From: Niebla homalea
Taxonomy: Eukaryota > Ascomycota > Lecanoromycetes > Lecanorales > Ramalinaceae
Length of the DNA: 64,000 bases
Reading direction: 5' to 3'
Assembly (NCBI GenBank): GCA_019925105.1
Contig: JAHGAU010000028.1
Span: 744,001 to 808,000 of the forward strand
In this document: piece after piece, positions 1-12,000 of the stretch
Numbering within the stretch: the stretch's first letter is position 1
Layout: each line of letters begins with the position of its first letter
The notes under the pieces: generated by a model
What the model was told of the DNA's origin: nothing
The model's input: the letters and a program-made list of their open reading frames with translations, nothing else
Database searches by the model: none
Program-made: the position numbers and the translations under genes

Positions 1-3000
1 GCAAGTCACTGGAATTAACTACGTTGACGGTCGATTCCCAGAGGCTTTCTGAAGCACCTTTATCCCAAAGGCGCCTACCTGCAATGACGGGCAGCGATAT
101 CGCATATGTCATTTTCACCAGTGGCTCAACTGGAAAGCCCAAAGGCACTTTGGTATCGCACTCGGCATTCTCCAGCGGAGCTTTCGCCCACGGGCCCGCA
201 ATGCAAATGACATCGGATTCACGGGTGTTTCAATTCGCATCTTACATCTTTGATGCATCAATCCTTGAAATATTCTCAACACTTTTGTTGGGAGGGTGTA
301 TCTGTGTGCCTAATGAGAAGCGCCGGCTGAATGATACCGCGGCGGTCTTGAACGAATTGAACGTCAATTGGGCCTTACTCACTCCATCCTTTGTCCAGAT
401 GATCAGCCCCACTTCGGTCCCTGGGCTCAAGACATTGGTCCTTGGTGGTGAGGCGGTATCTCAGAATCACGTCAGTACTTGGGCCTCAAAGACTCATCTC
501 ATCAATGCCTATGGTCCAAGTGAGTGTGCCGTAGTCGCAACAGCCAATACACAGGTCCTTCCGTCATCGAAGCCAGCCAATATAGGACGAGCAGTCGGTG
601 GTCACGGCTTCGTTGTAAGTCAAGATGATCATAGTAAACTGGTACCTGTTGGTGCTACTGGAGAACTGGTGATTCACGGTCCAATTTTGGCGAACGGTTA
701 CCTCAACAATCAGTCAAAGACTGAAGAGTCTTTTGTTCCAGCACCTGCTTGGTTGCATCGTATGACGCGGTCCCAGCATGATCGGGAAAGCTTGATCTAC
801 AAGTCTGGTGACCTCGTTAGATATACCGAAGATGGATCTTTTATTTATTGTGGTCGAAAGGATAACCAGACCAAGCTCCACGGGCAGCGTCTTGAGCTGG
901 GCGAGATAGAGCATCATTTGATGCAAAACCCAATGGTGCGACACGCAATGGCCATCATACCTACCACAGGTCATTTCCAGAAGAAACTCGTTGCCGTGAT
1001 TTCCCTCAATGATGAAATCGAGTCCCACATCTCCTGCAACGGCCTCACTCTAGTGTCAGGTGATGATTCGGCTTCGTATACAGACCAGCTACGTGACTTC
1101 CTCGGCAGTCGGCTCCAGATTTACATGATTCCGTCCAGCTGGATCGCGTTTACGAAAATTCCCATGCTGCCCAGTGGGAAATTGGATCGAAGGCGAGTCG
1201 CCTCCGTAATTGAAGACATGCCAGATGATGTCTATCTTGCGACAAGGGTTGTAGAGACCGAGACCGCCAACGAGAAAGGTAGTGAGAGCGAGCAAAGACT
1301 ACAGGCGATCTGGGCCGACGTTCTCAATCTATCAAGCGATCAAGTTAGGTTGGACAAGAGCTTCTTCCTACTTGGCGGCGACTCGATATCAGCTCTTCAG
1401 ATACTGTCCCAGTGCCGAGCTGAGGGAATGGGCATTACAGTGCAGGACATCATTCGGAGTCCCTCCATATCGGATCTTGCAACCCGTATCACTTTGCCAG
1501 TGACTACATCATATGAAGCTGAAGAATTTGACAAATCTTTTGACTTGTCCCCAATACAGAACTTATTTTTCACGTGGATGCGCGGTAAAGTAAATCATTT
1601 CAATCAGAGCATCATGCTACGGCTTCCTCAAGAACAAGAGTCGAAGAACATCGCAAATGCGATTGGAGGGCTAGTCAAGCTGCATTCTATGTTAAGAGCT
1701 CGCTTTGAGAAAGACGAGTCCGGGAAATGGACACAGAAGCTTATCAAGGATGCTGCAAATACTTATGCATTTAGATCGCATTCCTCGTCGCTCTCAAATC
1801 GCCAGATCGATTCAAAGGTGGAAGTAAGCCAGAAGTGTCTGGACATCGAACAAGGGCCGTTGCTGGCCGTCGACCTTTTCCCATCCAGCGACGATGGTAA
1901 ACAGGTGCTTTCCATCGTCGCTCATCACTTGGTAATCGATGTCATCTCATGGGGCGTCATTCTCGAGGACCTGGAGGATCTCCTTCATTCCGGCAAATCC
2001 AAGACTGCTTCATCGCTTCCTTTTCAATCCTGGAGCCGCGCTCAGAATCGGTACACCAATGATAACCCTTCCAGTGGCTTGAGTCACGAGATCGAGATAC
2101 CTCGTGCCGACTACGGGTACTGGAACATGCGTGGCAAACCCAATGTCTACGGTGATAGCTGTGACGCCAAATGGGAACTCGATGCTGTCACAACAAGGAA
2201 GCTGACTGGCGATTGCAATATACCACTGGGGACAGAGATTGTCGACATTCTTCTTGGATCTATCCTTTACTCCTTTGTGCGCGCGTTCCCAGACCGAGAC
2301 ACCTTACCAAACCTCTTCAACGAGGCGCATGGTCGCGAGCCCTGGGACCCAGATCTCGATCTGTCTCATACCGTCGGTTGGTTCACTACCATCAGCCCGG
2401 TAATGCTGCCTCCAGAGGCTGCTCGAGAAAGTAGTATCGTCAAGGTCATCCGCTGGGTTAAGGATTTGAGAAGTCGGACCATGGGAAAAGGTCGCCAGTA
2501 CTTTGCTTATCGTATGTTGACCGCGTCAGGGCAAGAAAAGTATGCCGACCACTGGCCGATAGAAATTGCTTTCAACTATCTGGGTCAAGAAAAGAGCTTT
2601 AAGAAATCCGGAAGGCTCCTGGAACCGCTCGACAGAGCTTCGGCTTTTGACATTGGTGCAGATGTGCCTCGCTTTGCGCTTTTCGAGATATCCGCATCAA
2701 TTTCTGACGACAGGTTGAAGATGTGCCTATCTTTTAATCGCAATACCGAACGTCGGGACGGCATCGAGAATTGGGTGGGAGAGCTGGGAAATACCCTGCG
2801 CCTAGCTTCTCAACGCCTCCTCAAGACAAAGACCGAGCCAACTCTGAGTAATTTTCCGCTTTTGCCACTAGGCTACAAGTCACTGGCGAAATTGAACGAG
2901 CGGTTACCCGCTATGAGAGTCGACTCGTTGAACGACGTCCAGGATGTATATGGCTGTACCCCAATGCAACGAGGCATCCTCCTCAGTCAGATCAAGGACA

Positions 3001-6000
3001 ATGGCCATTACATGTATGATTCCATTTTCAAGGCTCGTCTTGGCGGCTTAGAGTCGGTCGACAAGGATCGCCTTGCTCTTGCGTGGGAGAAGGTTCTCCA
3101 GAAGCATGCATCACTTCGAACAATCTTCATCGATTCCGTGTCACAGGAGGGTTTGATGGACCAAGCCGTCATTAAGCACGTCTCGCCCAAGATTACATAC
3201 TTAAAATGCGAGAACGGAGATGGTGTGACGACATTGCAGAGCCGTAGTACTCTCAGCTTCTCGGATGCCCAACCGCATCATCATCTGACCATCTGTGAGG
3301 CCCGAGATGGTGAAGTTCATTGCAAATTTGAGATCAGCCACGCGCTGTGTGATGGCACTTCGATCCCCATCATCCTTCAGGATCTTGCTATCATGTATCA
3401 CGCTAAACCTCTCAAGACCATTGATGGACCTTTGTACAGTGACTTTGTGACCCACATTCAAAAGAGCTCTTATGATGATGATGTGTCATACTGGCGTCGC
3501 TACTTGGAAGACTTGGAACCTTGCGATTTTCCTTCACTCACTGACGGGGTCAAGCGTGAACGGAGCCTCCATGTGCTGGAAACGCGGATCGAACAAGGCA
3601 AGGACTTGCAAGCCTTTTGCGCTCGCGAGGGCGTCACTGTCTCCAATGTTCTGCAACTTGTGTGGTCTCTCGTTCTCAGAGTCTACACTGGCAATGATAG
3701 CGTCTGTTTTGGATACCTTAGTTCTGGTCGCGACGTGCCAGTGCGAGGAATCGAAAATGCTGTTGGTCTTTTCATTTCCATGTTGGTATGCCGTATGGAT
3801 CTCAGTGATGGTCTTCAAGTCAGAGATGCACTCCAACAGGTACAGAACGACTTTGCCCAGAGCATGGCGCATCAGGCCTACTCGCTCGGCGAGATGCAGC
3901 ACGAGTTGCAGCTCTCTGGAAAGTCTTTATTCAACACCGCTTTCACCTTCCAAAGACGGTCAACGGCGCCGTCAGACCATAAGGACCACTTACAATTTGA
4001 AGTGCTGCAAGCGCATGATCCTAGCGAATATGATTTGACGGTGAATGTGGAGGCCTATGACTCCGGCATAGATGTGCATTTCAACTACTGGACCGATTTC
4101 ATGAGCGATGAACAAGCATCATACCTTTCCGAGACCTTTGCACAAGTATTGGGGTCCCTCATTTCGCCCGCCAATGGTCAGCAAACCGTGAAAGGCATCA
4201 ACACGTGCAGTTCAGCACATCGCAAGCGAATCGAAGATTGGAATGGAACATCTCTTCCCAACATCGACCAGTGCGTCCACGATGTCATCGAACTACAAGC
4301 ACGGTCGCTTCCACAATCCGCTCCTGCCGTCAGCTCTTGGGACGTTGATCTCACTTATCCTGAGCTAATTTCTCATGCTGAGCGCCTTGCGACCCACCTC
4401 CAAGCACTTGGTGTTGGACCCGAGACATATGTTCCAATTTGCTTCTACAAATCAACATGGGCTGTCGTTGCCATCATGGGAGTGCTTCGGGCGGGCGGAG
4501 CATTCGTTCCCCTGGATCCTTCGCATCCCGAAAGCCGGATCAAGTTCATACTCGAAAGTGTTGCAGCCAAGACTGTCCTCTGCTCTGAGAAGACAAACGA
4601 CAAGTTTACCGGCGTTCCCGGGTTGACTGCCCTGACTGTGAATGAGGGTCTGCTCCGGCAGCCGCAGCCTCTTCTGTTAGGCGAGCACTCAAAACCCACT
4701 CCCAGCAATGCAGCCTACCTCATTTTCACCAGTGGAACGACAGGTCTGCCAAAGGGGACAATCATATCACATCGTGCCTTCGCGACAGGTGCTACCGAGC
4801 ACGCGCCCGCAATCCTAATGCGAAAAGGCGCTCGCGTGCTCCAATTTTCCAATCTTTCGTTCGACGCCTCAGTTATGGAGATTCTGACATCTCTCGTCAC
4901 TGGAGCGTGTATCTGCATACCTAGTGATGACGAGCGCATGAACGACATCCCAGGAGCGATCAGTCGCATGTCGGTGACTTGGACTCTCCTGACACCATCT
5001 GTGGCAAACGTTCTCGACCCCGAGAAGGTGCCAACATTGAAAGTGCTTGTGACAGGTGGAGAAGCCATGCAAGCCAAACACATTGCCAAGTGGCATGGTA
5101 GAACAGCACTTGTCAACGCATATGGCCCCAGCGAATGTGCGGTCATTGCCACAGCCAGCATAAAGATCGATGAGCATGGCAACCTCATGAATGGAGATCC
5201 TTCCAACATAGGACATGCGGTCGGAGGTCACAGCTGGGTGGTAAACGCCCAGGATCACAACGAGCTTGTCCCTATCGGGTCTATCGGCGAACTCATCGTT
5301 GAAGGTAACACTGTCTCAAGTGGCTATCTCAACAACGAAGAAAAGACTGCCAAGGCATTTGTCGCCCGACCTCCTTGGATGGGCACTTCTAACGAAGGTT
5401 TGCCTCACGGCCATACAGGCTTGGTGTACAAGACGGGAGACCTGGTTCGCTACAACTCGGACGGCAGTCTCGCATATGTAGGCCGAAAAGACACCCAAGT
5501 GAAACTGAAAGGATTGCGCATTGAGCTGGGAGAGATCGAACATCATGTGAAACGATTGATGCCATCTCATGTGCAATCTGCGGTCGAGGTGGTGGCGCCT
5601 GCAGGCAAACAAGCCACATTGGCAGCTTTCCTTGCCTCTTCTGAGAATTTCGTATCTCACGTAGGGGCTCTAAGCTCCTCGGAGACTGGTGATTCCTTAC
5701 TGCTGACTGTGTCTGATGCTACGATATCGCTTGGCAAGACGCTCAAATCGAATCTTGGAGGATCGTTGCCAGCTTACATGATCCCCACGCTTTTCATACC
5801 GCTCTCACGCATGCCAATCACTTCGTCGGGCAAGTTGGATCGATCGCGACTGCGCAAAGCTATCGCAGCGCTCTCGACCCGAGATACAGTTCCATTCAAA
5901 CTTGAGAACACTAGTGGCAAGCGCACTGCAAAGACCGAGACGGACATGGAGAAGGCGTTACGCAGCATGTGGCAGAAGATCCTGCATCTCGAACCCGAAA

Positions 6001-9000
6001 CGATCGGCCCTAACGACAGTTTCTTCGTTCTCGGTGGCGACAGCGTTCAAGCAATGCGGCTTGTGGCTGCTTGCCGAGCTCAGCAAATCTCACTCAGCGT
6101 TCTGGACATATTCCGCAAGCCTCTGCTTTCCGACATGGCGGGTGCCTGCTCACGTCTTGAGGAAGACGATCAAGCCGCGCTAAGGCCATTTGGCTTACTG
6201 GCTGATGTCGAGCCACTGGATCGCTTGATTGACGAGATTTCGACGCAATGTCGCATTGACAAGGACCAACTGATGGACGCTTATCCGTGTACATCCTTGC
6301 AAGCTGGCTTGATCACCTTATCCATCAAACAGGCGGGGTCCTACGTTGCACACAATGTCTTCCGCCTACCCGATGCGATAGACCTGGACCAGTTCAAGAC
6401 GGCGTGGGACAAAGCCATTGATGAGATCGATATCCTGAGAACCCGGATTGTGCACACTACGATGTCGACCTTTGTTCAAGCTGTCCTTCGTAAGGAAGGT
6501 TTTGAATGGCACACCGTTGCAAGCACAGAGGAGGCAATCGACTCGATGCCTCCACTACCTGATCACAATGGGTCGCAGCTTATGCGGTTCGCCATGGTAG
6601 GAGAAGAGGCTGGCAGCGAGCGCCTATTCGTGTGGTCTATTCATCATGCGCTCTATGACGGCTGGAGTATGCCCAAGATGTTGCAGAGGGTAGAGGATAT
6701 ATACCTAGAGAATGATCAATCATCGATAAAAGCTTCGTACTCACACTTTATCCGGTACCTTTCCCAGACGGACACCAATACTTCTGATGGTTTCTGGAAG
6801 ACACGGTGCGAGGATTTGGAAGCCGCAACCTTCCCAAAGCAATCTGTTCAAGGCGTTGAAAGTCACGGCACCAATGCATCCATGAGCGAGAAGTTCACAC
6901 TCCGAAGCAAAACATCGATGCCGGATGTCACAGTACCCTCAATCATCCGCGCAGCCTGGGCGATCCTCATGTCCGCTCATTCTGGGAGCGACGATGTTGT
7001 CTTTGGTGAAACTCTAACGGGGCGTGATGTCCCCGTTGAGGGCATTATTGATATGATGGGCCCAACACTGACCACGGTACCCACGAGGGTCCGCATTGAC
7101 AAGTCGCTGAGCGTTCACGACTTCCTGCGCAAGGTTCACCAGATGGCTGCAGAAGTGATCCCATACCAGCACGTTGGCTTGTCAAACATTCGAAGACTCA
7201 ATCAGGATACAGCAGCCGCGTGTAACTTCCAGAATCTACTCGTCATTCAAAATGCTGGGGAAAGCTCCGAGAGTAAGATGTGGGATCCCGTCAACACCGG
7301 CGTGGGCTCGAATTTCTTCACTTACCCGCTTGTTCTTGAATGCACTGCTGGCGATAAGGACATGCATCTCGATGTGCACTTTGACGATACCGTACTGTCG
7401 AGGTGGCATGTGGAGAGGCTGGTCTACCAATTCTCGCATATCGTCAATCAGCTGCTCGCTGGGGGGGCGAAGCTGAATGAAGTACAGGTCACCAGCGCCG
7501 ATGATGTTGCGCTTATCCAGGATTGGAACAGTTACAAGCATGTGCCTGTCGAGGCATGCATCCATGACCTCTTCATTCAACAAGTCAGCCTTGCGCCGCA
7601 AAGACAGGCCGTCTGCGCCTGGGATGGTGACCTGACTTACGAGGAACTTCATCTTGAGGCGAAACGGCTGTCGAAACATCTGATATCACTTGGCGTAGGC
7701 CCCGAGATCCTCGTGCCGTTCTGCATGGATAAATCAAAGTGGGCGGTTGTTGCACAAATTGGGATTCTCATGTCTGGTGGTGGAATGGTACCGTTGGATC
7801 CATCACATCCTTCTACTCGTCATGCAGAGATCATCAAGGACACAGCTTCGAAGGTTATGCTCTGCTCACCTGCGTACCAAACGCGATACTCGAGCATGGT
7901 TGAAACTGTCATTCCAATCGACGAGCAGACGCTACCATCATCGAATGCTTCACGCCGTTCCAGTCAATCGATGTTGCGAGCCACACCAAAGAGCATTGCC
8001 TACGTCATCTTCACTTCCGGCTCGACAGGCCGTCCTAAAGGCGTTGTGGTCGAGCATGAAGCCTTTTGTAGCAGTTCAAAGGCATATGCAAAGGCCATGC
8101 TCATGACACCCGACTCTCGTGTTTTCAACTTTGCGTCTGTCACCTTCGACGTCGGCCTTATGGAGAACATGTCTCCACTGACGATGGGAGCAACTGTGTG
8201 CATGCCCAACAATGAGGCCAAGATGCTTGACCTGGCCAAGTCCATGGAGGATCTGAAGGCGACCTGGTCGTTCTTGACGCCATCAGTTGCGAACCTCATT
8301 GAGCCGTCGGCGGTTGCTTCATTAGACGTGCTGGTGTGTGGTGGTGAAGCAATGTCGACAGAGAATGTCCTGAAGTGGGCAGACAAGGTCAAGCTGGTCA
8401 ATGGGTACGGCCCAACGGAAACGGCAGTCATCACTATCGTCAACGACAAGGTCTCTCAACAAAAGAACCCTTCAATTATCGGCTTTGGCCATGCAAATTG
8501 TCACACGTGGATCACGGATTGCGACGATCATAATTGTCTCGCGCCTCTTGGCTGCGCTGGTGAGCTTCTGCTCGAAGGGCCCATCCTTGCGCGTGAATAC
8601 CTGCACGACGCTGAAAAATCGGCCAAGGCTTTCGTATCTAACCTTTCGTGGTCCCAAGGCAGTGACAGCCAACGTCGATTCTACAAGACGGGCGATCTTG
8701 CAAGGTATAATCCCGACGGAAGTGTCACCTACATTGGCCGCAAAGACAACCAGATCAAGCTGAATGGGCAGCGCATAGAGCTTGGAGAAATTGAACACAA
8801 CATAGAGATACATGCCCGCACGCAACACTCTGTGACCATGCTTCCCAAAACTGGCCCGTGCAAGGGTCGCATTGTCGCTGCTCTTTCCATGGCTGACATC
8901 AAATCTGATACGAATGCATCAGCGGCCAATAGTTGTGAGCTTCTGCGTGAAAGATCTCGAGGAGGGAAGCAAGCAGAAAGTTATCTGGATGAGATCAAAG

Positions 9001-12000
9001 ACTTCGTGTCTAGTCAGCTGCCGACTTACATGGTTCCCTCCATCTGGGTGATACTGGAAAACCTTCCCATGCTCGTGTCGGGAAAGCTGGACAGAAAGCT
9101 GGTCGAGCGATGGATTGAAAACATGAGCAAAGAGGACTATCAATACGTCACTGCCGATAGCAACGGAAGCTCCGATTCAGCACCAATTACCCCAACCGTA
9201 CAGCAGCTTCGAGAGGTCTGGGCTGCGGTCTTCAATCTCCCTCAAGATCAGGTCGACCCGAGCAAGTCATTCATGAGCATGGGAGGCGATTCTCTGATAT
9301 CCATGTCGATCATTGCGCGCTGCCGGAAGATTGGCATAGTCTTGGGCTTGCAAGAAATTCTGACCAGCAAATCGCTCTTCCAGGTCGCCAAAATTGTGGA
9401 CTCAAAGGGTGGCGCTTTGAGAACCGGTTCGAAGATCAAGCAGGAAGAGAGATTGGATCAACTCTTCGATCTTTCCCCCGTTCAACAATTGTACTTCCAG
9501 ATGACGAAAGAACAGAGCATGCACAGTGGCGAAGGGCGCTTCAACCAGAGTCAAACGCTTCGCCTTGGACGAAAAGTCGATACAAGCGCTGTCGAAAATG
9601 CTGTTCAAACAATTGTACAACAGCATTCCATGTTCCGCGTGCGCTTCGTAAAGGCAAAGGGAGGTCAATGGCAACAAAAAATCATTGCATCATTAGCAGC
9701 ATCTTACCGCTTCAGACATCATGAAGTGGCCGGCTTTGCCGACACCGTACCGCTAATAGCTACCAGTCAGAGAAGTCTTGATATTGAACATGGACCCCTA
9801 TTTGCGATCGAACTGTTCACTACTCAATCAGGAGCTCAGGTCATATCACTCATCGCACATCATTTGGTGATTGATGTTGTTTCATGGGGCATCATCCTCC
9901 AGCAGCTGGAAGAGTTACTCTCCTTGCAGACGGATGCAGTTGAAAAGCCGTTGTCCTTCCAGGCTTGGTGCATAATGCAGAACGATCATGCCAATCAGAA
10001 AGAAGTCTCCGAGGTCAAGACCATACTGCCATTCAATGTCAAACGAGCAGACCTGGGCTTCTGGGACATGGCGAATCGGAACAACGTGTACGGGGACGCG
10101 GCGCATTTCGACTTCATCCTTGATAAGCCGTCTTCGGACATGGTACTGGGAAGAGCCAACAAGGCCATGCGGACTCAACCGATTGAGATCCTCACATCTG
10201 CGTTGATCCACTCATTCAAGGCCCACTTCCCGACGCGAGCCATACCGACTGTATTCAATGAAAGTCACGGCCGCGATGCTTGGGATCCGTCGATCGACCT
10301 TTCGGGTACAACTGGATGGTTCACGTCACTCTGCCCCATTCAAGTGGCGATGGAGCAAGAGGACAGTGAAAACGCGATTGAAGTGTTGAAGAGGACCAAA
10401 GATGTCCGACGCTCCATCCCTGAAAGCGGGCGAGATTACTTCGCGCACCGTTACCTCACACCAGATGGCCGATTCCGCTTTGGAGATCACATGCCTATGG
10501 AGATTCTGCTCAATTACACCGGCCGTGCTCGAGGTGGCGAAAGTGGCGAGTCGTTGTTTCAACCAATTCAGATCGCCAACGATGACGAGGAGGAAATGCT
10601 CGTTGCCGATGTTGGTAGGGAGATGACGCGCATGGCTCTCTTTGAGGTGTCAGTATCGGTAGTGGACGACCAGATTCACTTCTCCTTCATGTTCAACAAA
10701 CACATGAAATATCAGGAAGAGATATACCACTGGGTGGCTGGATGCAAGCAAAGCCTGACCGATTTAGCCATGCAGCTTTCACACCTCGTCCCTCAGCCAA
10801 CGCTCAGTGACTATCCCCTGCTGCCAACGACATACAAGGGGCTGGGAAAGCACATTAGTGAGACATTCAATGACGTTGGTATTTCAAGCCTGGACGAGGT
10901 TGAGGACATGCTCATCTGCGCGCCGACCCAGCAAGGTCTTTTGCTTTCACAGCTCAGGAATCCGAATCAATACGTCAATTTTGTCATTTCAGAGATCAAT
11001 CTGTCTCGCGAAGGCGGTCAGGTTGATGTGCAGCGACTCGTCCGAGCGTGGCAAAAGGTGGTGGATCGACACCAGTCTCTACGAACAGCATTCGTCTACA
11101 GCGTGTGCAAAGGCCATGCATTCGATCAGATTGTGTTGAAGAAAGCAGCTGGCGATGCACGAGTCCTGCACTGCAGGAGCGATGAGTGGGAACAGGTCGA
11201 GAAGACCTTCGAGCAGGTAAACATGCGCGAGATCAACAAAACGAGGCGGCCGCAGCTACCCCATCAGCTGTCCATTTGCACGACTCCCTCTGGCAAAGGT
11301 TACACCAAGTTGGAGTTGAACCATGCCGTCATCGATGGCGGATCTGGTGCACTCATGACGCGCGACCTCTCTCTGGCATATGAGGGGATGCTGCCTGGAG
11401 ATCCGAAGCCGTTGTACTCGGACTACATCAAATACATCAATCGGCGCTCCGACAAGGCGGATGTCACGTTTTGGAAAAATTACCTCAGTGGCATTGAACG
11501 CTGCTATCTACCCAAGCTCAAGGGTGATGGGGGAGAACGAACAAAGTTGAATGCACTGTACATGAAGTTTGACCGATGGGGCGAGCTGCAGCAATTCTGT
11601 CGCAATAATGCCTTGACTCTGTCCAACGTGCTTCTGGCCGGATGGGGTCTTGTACTCCGCCAATACACCTCTCGCGACGACGTATGCTTTGGTAATCTGA
11701 CTGCCGGCCGGGATGCTCCAGTGGAGGGCATTCAGGATACCGTGGGTGCATTTATCAACATGCTGGTCTGTCGTGTGGGCTTCCGAAAGAGCGACGCCCT
11801 GAAAGATGTCTTCCGAAAGGTGCAGAGCGATTATTTGGACATGCTACCGTATCAGCATTGCTCTCTTGCGAGGATCCAACACGATCTCGGATTCACTGGA
11901 GAAGCGCTCTACAACACTGCGGCTTCGATCCAAAACCAGATGTCCACTCGTGATGCAGAAAAGGAGGGTGATGCGATTGACTTTGACCCCATCACCGACC